Source: a virus
Direction: 5' to 3' (one strand)
DNA length: 36,825 nt
Virus record (IMG/VR): IMGVR_UViG_3300046557_000559
Span: 1-36,825 of that record
Shown here: positions 21,342 to 29,708 of the stretch, piece after piece
Numbering within the stretch: the stretch's first letter is position 1
Layout: each line of letters starts with the position of its first letter
Translations under genes and position numbers: made by a program
Notes under the pieces: model-generated
What the model was told of the DNA's origin: nothing
The model's database searches: none
What the model saw: the letters and a program-made list of their open reading frames with translations, nothing else

Positions 21342-22769
21342 GTGAATCTCTGGCAGCGGTGGAGGCGCACGCGGCTCGGGCCGGTCCGGGACACGGGCGA
21401 TGGCGGTCCGGTGCTGGTCGGCGATGTCTGGATGGACGCCCGCGGCCGAGCTCCGCAGCGAAGCTGGGCGCGGTCTGCTGCGGCTACGTGGGGGCGCAGG
21501 CTCGGGCTGGTCGTCGGAGGAGTGGCTCGGGCTGGCGGCTGGGTTCTCGGCGTCGAGAGCCGTAGCGGCACTGAGAAGCGCTCCATCACCAGCCTGCCGT
21601 GGATCGAGGGCGGCCCGGGGACGTCGCAGGACGTGAGCGTTGACCGGGCGCTGCGCTTGGCGCCGGTGTATGCGGCGGGGCGTGTGCTGGCGAGCAATCT
21701 GGCGGCGGCTGAGCTGCGGCAGTACCGGCAGGTTGGCGAGGCTACGCAGCGGCTCCCGCTGTCGAGCCTGTTTGCGTCGCCGTCGACGCAGGGCATCCTC
21801 CACGACTGGATCTGGCGCTGCGTGACGTCGATGGTCTACCGGGGCAACGCCGTCGGGCTGATCACGGGCCGGGACTACTTGGAGTACCCGACGCAGGTCG
21901 AGTGGCTGCCGATCGACTGGGTGCAGTGTGTCGACACCATGCCGTACGGTCCGGGCAGCTTCGTCGACCCGATCTGGTACGTCCTCGGGCACCGCGTCGA
22001 CGCTTCCGAGCTGGTCCACATCCCGTGGTTCACGCTCCCGGGCCGCGTCTGGGGTCTCTCGCCCATCGGCGCGTTTGCGTCGACCGTGGCGACGGGCCTG
22101 GCCGCGCAGGAGTACACGCAGAGCTGGTTCGAGAGTGGCGGCGTCCCGCCGGGGACGTTCAAGAACACCCAGCAGACCGTCGACCAGGCCGACGCCGCAA
22201 TCATCAAGGGCCGCCTGGTCGACGCGATCCGGACCCGGCAGCCGATCGTTTACGGCAAGGACTGGGACTACAACTCGATCACCATCCCCGCGTACGAGGC
22301 GAAGTTCGTCGAGACGCTGAAGCTCACCGCGACGCAGTTGGCGGCGATCTACGGGCTGCCGCCAGAGATGATCGGCGGCGAGACCGGCGGCTCAATGTCC
22401 TACAGCTCCCCGGAGCAGCGGCAGATCGAGCTCGTACAGTTCGCGCTGCTGCCGTGGATGACGAAGATCGAGTCGCACTTCTCGATGCAGACGCCCCGGG
22501 GCCAGTTCATCAAGTTCGACGCCGACTGCCTGATCCGGACCGACGCCGCAACACGGTGGGCGATCTGGGAGAAGGCCCGGCTCATCGGCGGCATGAACAT
22601 CGACGAGATCCGCAACCGCGAGGACATGCCGCCGCTGCCGAACGGTCTGGGCCAGGACTACACGCCGCTGCCGATCCTGGCCGGCGAGAAGATCTCAACC
22701 CCGGCGATCCGCAGCGACGGCGACCCTCCGCTGCGCGTGGTCGGCGGACGAGGCCAGCGCAGTGGCTGA
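21342..22769 (+). CDS. HK97-family portal protein
   Basis: 475 residues. GTG 21342 has GGGAGCGG at a better distance than GTG 21336. The conserved portal begins near SVDRALRLAPVYAAGRVLAS; TPEMIG-like PPEMIGGETGGSMSYSSPEQ and LLPWMTKIESHF are typical HK97 motifs. The first 95 residues are longer and less portal-like than usual; the +1 frame there (about 21470-21600) is also open, so an early frameshift in sequence or evolution is possible. Forms the dodecameric DNA gate. Overlaps the protease gene by 8 bases. Confidence 0.93.
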   Translation: MNLWQRWRRTRLGPVRDTGDGGPVLVGDVWMDARGRAPQRSWARSAAATWGRRLGLVVGGVARAGGWVLGVESRSGTEKRSITSLPWIEGGPGTSQDVSVDRALRLAPVYAAGRVLASNLAAAELRQYRQVGEATQRLPLSSLFASPSTQGILHDWIWRCVTSMVYRGNAVGLITGRDYLEYPTQVEWLPIDWVQCVDTMPYGPGSFVDPIWYVLGHRVDASELVHIPWFTLPGRVWGLSPIGAFASTVATGLAAQEYTQSWFESGGVPPGTFKNTQQTVDQADAAIIKGRLVDAIRTRQPIVYGKDWDYNSITIPAYEAKFVETLKLTATQLAAIYGLPPEMIGGETGGSMSYSSPEQRQIELVQFALLPWMTKIESHFSMQTPRGQFIKFDADCLIRTDAATRWAIWEKARLIGGMNIDEIRNREDMPPLPNGLGQDYTPLPILAGEKISTPAIRSDGDPPLRVVGGRGQRSG

Positions 22770-23520
22770 CCGGGACAGCACCCGCACGACCCACGAGCCG
22801 ACGGACGATCCGGCGGCCAGGAACGCCCTTGGAGGCAGCACCGTGGTGGACATCGAGCGCCGGTTCACCTCCGGCGACACAGGTAAGGCCGAACTGCGCG
22901 CCGACGGCAGCCAGAAGAGGATCGGCGGCTACGCGGCCACCTTCAACCGTCAGTCGAAGAACCTGGGAGGGTTCATCGAGGTCGTCGACCCGGTGGCCTT
23001 CAACCAGGCGCGCGGCGACGGCTGGCCGGACGTCATCGCCCGGTACAACCACGACGACAACCAGCTGCTCGGCACGACGGCGGCCGGCACGCTGCGGATG
23101 GGCCTCGACAGCTATGGCCTGTCGTACGACGTGCTGCCGCCGGCGTCGATGTCGCACGTCACCGAGCTGGTAGAGCGCGGCGACGTCCGCAAGTCGTCGT
23201 TCGCCTTCCGGACAGTCTCAGACGACTGGACGGTCACCGACCAGGGCTACCCGCTGCGCCGCCTCACCGCTGTGCAGCTGGTCGACGTCGCCCCGGTGAA
23301 CACCCCCGCCTACGCCGACACCTCGGCGGGCCTGCGCTCGCTGGCCACGAAGTTCGAGGCCGACCTCGAAGAGGTCCGGTCGATGGCGCAGGCGGACGAA
23401 CTCCGGAAGTTCTTCGTCAAGACCGGCGGTGCCGCTCCGGCCCGGCCGGTGAAGAAGGGCATGTTCGGGCCGGCCGCAGCCGCGGCACTGCTCGCCCGCA
23501 GGGAGGACCCGTACGTCTGA
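22762..23520 (+). CDS. HK97-family prohead protease
   Basis: 252 residues, GTG start inside the portal stop. The peptidase U35 core runs from about residue 48 to 195: IGGYAATFNR, then ARYNHDDNQLLG with the catalytic His, and VRKSSFAFRT with the catalytic Ser. The C-terminal extension is Ala/Arg-rich. It would cleave the capsid delta domain during maturation. Followed by a 281-base gap before the capsid gene. Confidence 0.93.
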   Translation: MADRDSTRTTHEPTDDPAARNALGGSTVVDIERRFTSGDTGKAELRADGSQKRIGGYAATFNRQSKNLGGFIEVVDPVAFNQARGDGWPDVIARYNHDDNQLLGTTAAGTLRMGLDSYGLSYDVLPPASMSHVTELVERGDVRKSSFAFRTVSDDWTVTDQGYPLRRLTAVQLVDVAPVNTPAYADTSAGLRSLATKFEADLEEVRSMAQADELRKFFVKTGGAAPARPVKKGMFGPAAAAALLARREDPYV

Positions 23521-23801
23521 GGCTTTGGCCTCCTGTACGGCAGCACGAGAAAGACCCCCGTTCGCGGGGGCGGCGCGAAGGTCTTGGACCGCGTAGCCAC
23601 ACCGCCACGGCACCGACTTGGGCTCTCCCGGTCGATGTCCGCTCTGGGTGCGGCGAAGCCCACAACGGATCAGCGTGCGACACGAGGCAGTGATCAGCGG
23701 ACCGCCGGTTGCGCAAAGGCGCCGGCCCCCGGCACCCCAAGGGGTGTGGGACCGCGAGGGCTCCCGTTCGAGATCGATTTCGAGCGGACGGGAGTCCACC
23801 C
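23521..23801 (+). promoter_or_regulatory. Protease-capsid intergenic leader with hairpins
   Basis: 281 bases with no convincing gene. CCCCCG, loop TTCG, CGGGGG (23555-23570) is a tetraloop hairpin. CTCCCGT (23761-23767) and ACGGGAG (23788-23794) enclose a near-palindrome around ATCGAT, placing the capsid ribosome binding site GGGAG within the right arm. It could raise capsid expression through a separate transcript or a stable leader. Confidence 0.45.
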
Positions 23802-25082
23802 ATGTCAGAGATGGTCACCAGGCTGCGCGAGCGTCGCGCCAACGTCTGGGAGCAGATGAAGGCGCTCGCCGACAAGGCGGCCGACGAGAACCGCGCCTTC
23901 GAGGCAGCCGAGCAGGGCACCTGGGACGCGATGAACGACGAGCTGGACAAGCTCGACGAGCGCATCAAGTCCGCGCTGGACACGCAGCAGCGCGCCAAGG
24001 ACGCCGACGACGCCTTCAACCGGCTGCACGGCGGTGGGCAGCGCGGCAGCAACCAGGGCGGTGGCGCCGGCGGCGGTCAGGCCGGCGGGCAGCGCGGTGC
24101 GGGCGGCCAGGGCGGCGATGGTGACCGCAGCGAGGAACTGCGCTCGTTCCTGCGTGGCGAGCGCGGCCGGTTCTACGACGTCGCGCCGAGCGGCCCGGTC
24201 GACTACCGCTCGCTGGTCAAGGGCACCACCACGGCGGGCGGCTACACCGTGCCCACCAGCTTCTACGACCGGCTGATCGCGCACCTGATCGAGGTCAGCG
24301 CCATCATGCAGGCCGGGGCGACGATCCTCAACACCAACTCGGGCGAGGTCATCCAGGTCCCGAAGACCACCGCGCACAGCACGGCGGCGATCGTCACCGA
24401 AGGCAACGCCATCAGCGCTTCCGACCCGACGTTCGGTCAGGTCTCGCTCGGCGCCTACAAGTACGGCACGATGATCCAGGTCTCCCGTGAGCTCCTGGAC
24501 GACACGGGCGTCGACCTGGAGGGCTACCTCGCCATGCAGGCCGGCCGGGCGCTGGGCAACGCCTTCGGCGCGCACGCGATCACCGGCACCGGCACGAGCC
24601 AGCCGCGCGGCGTCGTCACGGACGCCACCCTGGGCGTCACCGGCGGCGCGGGCGTCACCGGCGCCTTCTCCGGCGACAACCTGATCGACCTGTTCTTCAG
24701 CGTGATCGCCCCCTACCGGGCGTCGGCGTCCTGCCGCTGGATCATGAAGGACGCGACCGTCGCCAACGCGCGGAAGCTGAAGGACACCACGGGCCAGTAC
24801 CTGTGGCAGCCGGGTCTCCAGGCGGGCTCCCCGGACATGATCCTGGGCAAGCCGGTGCTCACCGACCCGAACGTGGCGTCGACCGCCTTGGCGGCGAAGA
24901 GCCTCCTGTTCGGCGACTTCAGCCAGTTCTTCGTCCGCTTCGCCGGCGGCGTCCGCTTCGAGCGCTCCGACGACTACGCGTTCAACACCGACCTGGTCAC
25001 CTTCCGGGCCCTGCTGCGCGCGGACTGCTCGCTGGTCGACCTCACCGGCGCGGTCAAATATTTCGCTGGGAACGCGGCTTAG
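23802..25082 (+). CDS. Major capsid protein (HK97 fold) with delta domain
   Basis: 426 residues. ATG 23802 is preceded by CGGGAGTCCACCC. Residues 1-76 form a charged helical delta (scaffold-like) domain; 77-108 are a Gly/Gln-rich linker (GGGQRGSNQGGG...); from about 120 the HK97 core: GTTTAGGYTVPTSFYDRLIA, TEGNAISASDPTFGQVSLGA, GTGTSQPRGV. The delta domain would be removed by the upstream protease, with cleavage probably in or after the linker. Main shell protein, the most abundant late product. Confidence 0.95.
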   Translation: MSEMVTRLRERRANVWEQMKALADKAADENRAFEAAEQGTWDAMNDELDKLDERIKSALDTQQRAKDADDAFNRLHGGGQRGSNQGGGAGGGQAGGQRGAGGQGGDGDRSEELRSFLRGERGRFYDVAPSGPVDYRSLVKGTTTAGGYTVPTSFYDRLIAHLIEVSAIMQAGATILNTNSGEVIQVPKTTAHSTAAIVTEGNAISASDPTFGQVSLGAYKYGTMIQVSRELLDDTGVDLEGYLAMQAGRALGNAFGAHAITGTGTSQPRGVVTDATLGVTGGAGVTGAFSGDNLIDLFFSVIAPYRASASCRWIMKDATVANARKLKDTTGQYLWQPGLQAGSPDMILGKPVLTDPNVASTALAAKSLLFGDFSQFFVRFAGGVRFERSDDYAFNTDLVTFRALLRADCSLVDLTGAVKYFAGNAA

Positions 25083-25096
25083 GTCTCGCGTGCAAT

Positions 25097-25153
25097 GGTG
25101 CCGTACTTGGCCATACCGCGTGATAAAAACACGCTATGCCCAAGTACGGCGCC
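25097..25153 (+). promoter_or_regulatory. Hairpin occluding the start codon of the inserted HNH gene
   Basis: GGTGCCGTACTTGG (25097-25110) pairs with CCAAGTACGGCGCC (25140-25153) with one mismatch; inside it GCGTG/CACGC form a second stem. The ATG at 25136 lies within the folded element and no ribosome binding site precedes it. Confidence 0.6.
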
Positions 25154-25645
25154 AACCCTGACAAGAGCCTCAGTCCTCGTGCTTGCGAGGTCTGCGGCGA
25201 GACATTCCAGCCGTATCGCGATGCGCAGAGGACATGCCGAAGGCAGTGCTACGACCGCCTTCCTGACCGCAAGGCGGCAACTGCAGCCGTCGGGCGTCGC
25301 GTTGATGTCCGTGAGCGCAAGAACCAAGCACGGCGGGTCGCGACTAATCCAGACCGACGGCTCATCAACCTGCGTCAGGCGATCCGTCGCTATGGCATCA
25401 CGCTGGAGCAATACCAAGAGATGCTCGCCCGGCAGGCCGGGCTCTGCACCCTCTGTGGCGAGCCGCCGGATCCGGACGGCATCAAGGCGTCGTCACGGCT
25501 GCACGTCGATCACGATCACGTGACCGGTGCGGTCCGCGAACTGCTCTGCAACCGCTGCAACATGGGCGTCGGCTACTTCCGCGATGATCCTGATCTGCTG
25601 CACGCCGCTGCCGAGTACATCGAACGGCACAGAGGGATCGTCTGA
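25136..25645 (+). CDS. Endonuclease VII-type HNH homing nuclease in the capsid operon
   Basis: 169 residues. The N-terminus has a zinc finger, CEVCGETFQPYRDAQRTCRR; the C-terminal domain has CTLCGEPPDPDG, LHVDHDHVTGAVRELLCNRC, the recombination endonuclease VII signature with catalytic DHDH. It breaks the usual capsid-to-fibre order and has a hairpin at each end, so it looks like an inserted mobile nuclease. Base composition is somewhat less GC-rich than its neighbours. Cutting target unknown. Confidence 0.9.
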   Translation: MPKYGANPDKSLSPRACEVCGETFQPYRDAQRTCRRQCYDRLPDRKAATAAVGRRVDVRERKNQARRVATNPDRRLINLRQAIRRYGITLEQYQEMLARQAGLCTLCGEPPDPDGIKASSRLHVDHDHVTGAVRELLCNRCNMGVGYFRDDPDLLHAAAEYIERHRGIV

Positions 25646-25654
25646 TCCACCTCC

Positions 25655-25701
25655 CCGGGTGTCGCAGGGGCGGTCCCCACGCCCGCCCCTGCGGCACCCG
25701 G
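25655..25701 (+). terminator. Very stable long hairpin after the HNH gene
   Basis: CCGGGTG then CGCAGGGGCGG pairs with CCGCCCCTGCG then CACCCGG around a 9-base loop, with one T/G mismatch: 18 paired bases, the strongest hairpin seen in the late region. It may end or process the capsid-HNH transcript. Confidence 0.65.
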
Positions 25702-25731
25702 TTCTACCCATCCCAGAGCAGGGAGATCGCC

Positions 25732-25953
25732 ATGGCCAAGGGCCAGCACGTCCTCGACAAGAACTCGCTCAGCCTGGCGGTCTCGGCCGCTCAGGCGGAC
25801 CTCACGATCGCCGTCGGCACCCCGGCCGCCGGCACGGTCGACGTCACCGGCACACCGACACAGGCGACGATCAACAACAACTTCGCCACGGTGGCGACCG
25901 CCATCAACCAGCTGCGGGCGGCCCTGCGCGACGCCGGGATCCTGGCCACCTGA
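25732..25953 (+). CDS. Head fibre-like protein
   Basis: 73 residues, CAGGGAGATCGCC before the ATG. AGTVDVTGTPTQATINNNFA and AINQLRAALRDAGILAT are typical of short phage head-fibre or decoration proteins that sit next to capsid genes. Ends in a TGATG overlap with the next gene. Confidence 0.65.
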   Translation: MAKGQHVLDKNSLSLAVSAAQADLTIAVGTPAAGTVDVTGTPTQATINNNFATVATAINQLRAALRDAGILAT

Positions 25954-26228
25954 TGTCCCGCGCGTTCCCGATCGCTTCCGCCGCCACAGACGTCCAGGGC
26001 GTCACCGGCGCCTGCACCCTCGTGGGCTTCATCGCCGCCGCCGGAGCCGCCGCGACGACCGTACGGCTGCGCGACGGCACCACGGCCAGCGACCCGGTCA
26101 AGGCCGTCATCGGTCTCGCCGCCAACGGCACCGCGTCCGGGCAGCTGCCCGCCGTCGAGTTCACGACCGGGGTTTTCGTCGACCGCGACGGCACGAACTC
26201 TGCGGAACTCGTCCTCTACACCCTGTGA
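25953..26228 (+). CDS. Small structural protein, decoration-like
   Basis: 91 residues. Ala/Gly/Thr-rich beta-strand pattern (VQGVTGACTLVGFIAAAGAA, VRLRDGTTASD, ELVLYTL), the composition of short virion decoration or fibre proteins. Translationally coupled to the fibre-like gene. Confidence 0.6.
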   Translation: MSRAFPIASAATDVQGVTGACTLVGFIAAAGAAATTVRLRDGTTASDPVKAVIGLAANGTASGQLPAVEFTTGVFVDRDGTNSAELVLYTL

Positions 26229-26239
26229 GGTAACACCCC

Positions 26240-26569
26240 ATGCGCGTACGGATGAAGGTCGACGTCTCCGGCGCCCGGAACGGCGTGCCGTGGCCGGGCC
26301 GAGGCGAGACCGTGGACCTGCCCGGCGGAGAAGCAGCGGACCTCTGCACGTCCGGGCTGGCCGAGCCAGCGGAGGACGTCGAGGAAGAGCAGGCCGTCGT
26401 CGAAGACGACCCCGAGACGGCGGTCGTCCCCGGCGGAACGGAGACAGCCGTCCCGGACGAGACTTCTGAGCAGCGTGGCGGCCTGACGACCGAGACCGGC
26501 CCCGTTCGGCGGGCGCCCGCGAAGAAGGCCGCGGCGAAGAAGGCGGTCAACTCCGGGTCGTCGGAGTAG
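26240..26569 (+). CDS. Hypothetical virion-associated protein with acidic and Lys/Ala tail
   Basis: 109 residues. The start RVRMKVDVSGARNGVPWPGR reads as a small beta domain common in the head-completion region; the middle is acidic and the end is RRAPAKKAAAKKAVNSG, a histone-like basic tail. The gene at 30044 has a similar plan, so the two may be related. Confidence 0.6.
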   Translation: MRVRMKVDVSGARNGVPWPGRGETVDLPGGEAADLCTSGLAEPAEDVEEEQAVVEDDPETAVVPGGTETAVPDETSEQRGGLTTETGPVRRAPAKKAAAKKAVNSGSSE

Positions 26570-26572
26570 CCG

Positions 26573-28267
26573 GTGACCCTCCAGACCGTTACCGTCTCGT
26601 CCGGTGGCCAGCCGATGACGCTGCCTGACGGCGTGACGCCAATTGAGGGAAAGCTCGTTTTCGCGGCGCCTGATCTGGTGACAGTCCCTGGGCAGAACGC
26701 CGTGTTGGGCGGCAGTGTGGTGGCCGAGTTGGATGGCGGGGTATTCACGGCCACGCTTGTCGCGAACGATGTGGCGACCATGTCGCCGTCCGGCTGGACC
26801 TGCCGGGTCACAGGGATTTTCTCGAACGCGCCGGGATGGGTGCGGTACATCGCGCTGCCGCAGGCCACTGCGTCGGTGGCTCTGGCTGACGTCCTCATTG
26901 CCGACCCAGTGACGGGGGTCGTCGCGGCCCTGCTCGACCAGACAACTGCCGACACCCGGTACGTAAAGACGACGGTCGCGGATGCCGCGTATGTGTCCAC
27001 GAAGGCGGGAGTCTGGCGGCGCCGGGACATGCCGCCGCTGGCGCTTCAGAAGATGCTGTACTCGCAGCTCGGCGGCACCTGCACGCTCACGATCGCCCAG
27101 ACGACCACCCCGACCAGCGGCTATGTGAAGTACGCGCCGAGTCCGGTCGCTCTGTCCGGGTCTGGCAACACCGCCGACCAGTACGGTCCGTTCACCTACG
27201 CGGCCGATGAGATCGCCCTATCGGTCCAGAGTGTCAACTATGTGGTGAGCGCGAGCATTGACCCGCACACGACGGCCAACCCGCAGGGCTGCCTGAGTGT
27301 GGCCTTCGGCACCGACGCAGACATTTTCCAGGTCCGGCTTCTTCCACAGGCCGCAACGGACACCGTCCGGATCTTCGTTGACGGCACGCCCGTCCAGGAC
27401 CTCCCCGTTCTGCTGACGAGCATCGCGACCTACGGTGCGGCTGGCAACGGCCACATGCTGACCGTGAACCTGGGCTCCAGCGCGCCCCGGCGCATCCGGA
27501 TCGAGATCGGCACCGCCCGGTTCGGCGGCATCTACCAGCACCCGAACTACGACATGTGGATGATCGGTCTGCACGGCCCGAAAGTGGCCGTCCTCGGCGA
27601 CAGCACCAGCGGCGGATCATCGGTCAACACCGGCGCGGGCGGCGGCACGTGGTTCCCCTACTTCTGTGACCTGCTCGGGTGGGAAAACAGGTGGAATCAG
27701 GCGAGAGGCGGCACCGGCTACACCACCACGAACTCGCCGTACACGACCCTCCCCAACAGGGTCGCCCTCGACGTCGTCGGGAAGGCCTTCGACCTGGTCA
27801 TCGTGGACGCGGGCTACAACGACGCCATCAACGACCAGACCGCGTTCCAGACGGCGGTCAGCTCAACGATCTCCGCCATCAAGGCCGGGCTGCCGAACGC
27901 CATGGTGATCGGTGTCGGTTGCTACTCGACCTCGGGTACCTGGCCGCCGTACGCCACCACTGCGGTAGCCACCCCGCTTGCCTCCAGCGTCACCAAGGAT
28001 GCCTGGCAGCAGGCGGTCTTCCAGCAGCTGGGGATCCCGTACATCTCGCAGATCACCGGGGCCATCCGCGACAAGAACTGGACCTTGGTCGACACCATCG
28101 GCCCCTGGGTCACCGGCTCCGGCCGGGTCGGCGCTCTTTCCGGCTACGGCAGCGCGGACCGCTTCATCGGCGACACCGTCTCCGACACCGTCCACCCGAC
28201 GAACGTGGCACACAAGGCCAAGGCCCTGTGGATGACGAACGCGGTCCGGAAGCTGCTCGCCATATGA
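26573..28267 (+). CDS. SGNH-hydrolase-domain structural protein
   Basis: 564 residues. Residues 1-125 are a beta-rich N-terminal domain, as in phage tail or fibre proteins. From residue about 340 an SGNH/GDSL hydrolase: GDSTSGGSS carries the Ser (block I), GYND near 412 the block III Asn, and DTVHPTN near 537 the Asp/His pair. Such domains remove acyl groups from cell-surface polysaccharides. In a virion this would help reach the cell wall. Start GTG 26573 is 3 bases after the previous stop. Enzyme call is good, substrate unknown. Confidence 0.82.
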   Translation: MTLQTVTVSSGGQPMTLPDGVTPIEGKLVFAAPDLVTVPGQNAVLGGSVVAELDGGVFTATLVANDVATMSPSGWTCRVTGIFSNAPGWVRYIALPQATASVALADVLIADPVTGVVAALLDQTTADTRYVKTTVADAAYVSTKAGVWRRRDMPPLALQKMLYSQLGGTCTLTIAQTTTPTSGYVKYAPSPVALSGSGNTADQYGPFTYAADEIALSVQSVNYVVSASIDPHTTANPQGCLSVAFGTDADIFQVRLLPQAATDTVRIFVDGTPVQDLPVLLTSIATYGAAGNGHMLTVNLGSSAPRRIRIEIGTARFGGIYQHPNYDMWMIGLHGPKVAVLGDSTSGGSSVNTGAGGGTWFPYFCDLLGWENRWNQARGGTGYTTTNSPYTTLPNRVALDVVGKAFDLVIVDAGYNDAINDQTAFQTAVSSTISAIKAGLPNAMVIGVGCYSTSGTWPPYATTAVATPLASSVTKDAWQQAVFQQLGIPYISQITGAIRDKNWTLVDTIGPWVTGSGRVGALSGYGSADRFIGDTVSDTVHPTNVAHKAKALWMTNAVRKLLAI

Positions 28268-28291
28268 CCGCGCGGAAGGGCAGGTAGACCG

Positions 28292-28834
28292 GTGGGGATC
28301 ATCACGCTCGCTGCGGCCAAGGGGCAGCTCAACATCGACGCCGACGACACCAGCCAGGACATCGAACTCAGCCTCTTCGTGGACGGCGTGACGTCAGCAG
28401 TGGAGAAGGCGCGCGGTGAGGTCATCGACCAGCGGTCGATCACCGACGAGGTGCAGTTCGGGTGCGCGACCACATCGTTCCTGCTCCAGTCGGCGCCGGT
28501 CATCTCCCTGACCACAGTGGCTGCGGTCGACGGGTCGCAGACCTGGAGCACGTCGGCCATGCATGTCCACGGCCGGTCCGGGCGGGTCACGGTGCTGTCC
28601 GGATCCCCGCTGAACGGCCTGGTCGCGTGGACCTACACGGCCGGCTACACAGTGGTGCCGGCGAACTTTCAGCTGGCGGCGCTGATCATCCTTCAGCATC
28701 TGTGGGAGACCAAGCGCGGCACCATGGGCGTGCAGCTCGGCGGAGACCATGAGGCATACGTTCCGGGCCGCGGCTTCGCTATCCCCCGCAGGGCGCTGGA
28801 GTTGCTCGGCGTGGCCCTTCCCGGGGTCGCCTGA
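28292..28834 (+). CDS. Head-tail connector protein (gp6-like)
   Basis: 180 residues, GTG start. LAAAKGQLNIDADDTSQDIELS at the start and LQHLWETKRG later are typical of HK97 gp6-type adaptor proteins that bind the portal. It lies after the SGNH gene and overlaps the next gene by TGATG. Confidence 0.75.
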   Translation: MGIITLAAAKGQLNIDADDTSQDIELSLFVDGVTSAVEKARGEVIDQRSITDEVQFGCATTSFLLQSAPVISLTTVAAVDGSQTWSTSAMHVHGRSGRVTVLSGSPLNGLVAWTYTAGYTVVPANFQLAALIILQHLWETKRGTMGVQLGGDHEAYVPGRGFAIPRRALELLGVALPGVA

Positions 28835-29298
28835 TGACCGGGTGGATGTCGACGGTTCCCGGGATCATCGACGCACTCGTGCGGATCCTCGCCGCAGCCC
28901 CGGAACTGGAGGGTGTCATCGTCCGGGACGGGCCGGCCATCGAGTCGACGGCCGCCCTGGAGGTGCTGTCCGTCGGCTGGACCGGCGTCGAGGGCGAGAC
29001 GGACATTGAGGCTCAGCTCGTCGGCGAGGGCATGGGCGGCAACCCGGACCGCGAGGTGTCGTCGATCCGTTGCGTGGCCGCCGTCCTCGCGGGCAACACC
29101 GATGTCGCGGCGACCCGGGCTCGCGCCTACGAACTGATGACCGGCGCCGCCGTGGCGATTGCCCGGGACCGCACCCTTCAGCGGACCGTCATGCGCGCCA
29201 TGATCGGGTCGCACTCCCTGTCGCAGGACCAGACGGACCGTGGCCTTCAGGCCGTCGTTATCTTCTCCGTCGACTGTGACGCCTACACCCTGCGCTAG
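28834..29298 (+). CDS. Neck/tail completion protein
   Basis: 154 residues, coupled to the connector gene. IIDALVRILAAAPELEGVIV, RAYELMTGAAVAIARD and a beta end AVVIFSVDCDAYTLR fit the head-closure or tail-terminator class. Ordering in the head-tail cluster supports this; exact role is inference. Its end overlaps the stop of the minus-strand membrane gene. Confidence 0.6.
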   Translation: MTGWMSTVPGIIDALVRILAAAPELEGVIVRDGPAIESTAALEVLSVGWTGVEGETDIEAQLVGEGMGGNPDREVSSIRCVAAVLAGNTDVAATRARAYELMTGAAVAIARDRTLQRTVMRAMIGSHSLSQDQTDRGLQAVVIFSVDCDAYTLR

Positions 29299-29645
29299 CT
29301 CGGGCCCTTCGGCCGCCAGGCCGGCGCGCCCTCGGGCCTCCAGCCCGGGACATCCTCCTTCGCCGGAGGACCCCACGGCGCCGGCAGCGGCGGGGGCGCT
29401 GATGCCGGCCTGGGACGGCCGTGTGTCACCAGGCCCCCGATGAACACCGGGAACGCGGCGATGAGGCCGAGGAATCCCAGCACCGACAGCCACGGCGCCT
29501 TCGCTGCCATCCCGGCGACCAGAGCGAGGAACGCCACTGCCGCGATGCACAGCGCGACGGCGAGCATGCGCATCCGCGCTGCCCGGATCATCACGGTGAG
29601 TGCGGTCGCGAGGACCGCCAGAGAAATCAGCATCGCTGCCTGCAT
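29295..29645 (-). CDS. Minus-strand membrane protein in the late operon
   Basis: 116 residues from the ATG at 29645 (a TTG at 29681 would add 12). Three to four membrane helices: MLISLAVLATALTVMI, MLAVALCIAAVAFLALVAGM, WLSVLGFLGLIAAFPVFIGG. The tail is Pro/Arg-rich. The plus strand is otherwise empty from 29299 to 29708, which supports the gene. It is the only minus-strand gene in the structural cluster, as expected for a moron. Membrane location suggests superinfection exclusion, unproven. Confidence 0.55.
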   Translation of the reverse strand: MQAAMLISLAVLATALTVMIRAARMRMLAVALCIAAVAFLALVAGMAAKAPWLSVLGFLGLIAAFPVFIGGLVTHGRPRPASAPPPLPAPWGPPAKEDVPGWRPEGAPAWRPKGPS

Positions 29646-29708
29646 GTCCGCATCGTCCAGTCCGAGCCGAGTGGCCGTCAACCAGAAGAACAGAGAGAGG
29701 TACCGCGC

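Noticed and set aside
21400-21636. Alternative +1 frame at the portal N-terminus
   Set aside because: No recognisable portal sequence and no ribosome binding site; kept only as a note that an early frameshift is possible.
19824-22019. 731-residue minus-strand frame
   Set aside because: Antisense to terminase and portal genes, which have clear Walker and portal motifs; the translated sequence is Arg/Pro/His-rich without domains.
23761-23794. tRNA-like T-loop GTTCGAGAT
   Set aside because: No acceptor, D-arm or anticodon arm can be drawn around it; it is part of a palindrome before the capsid gene.
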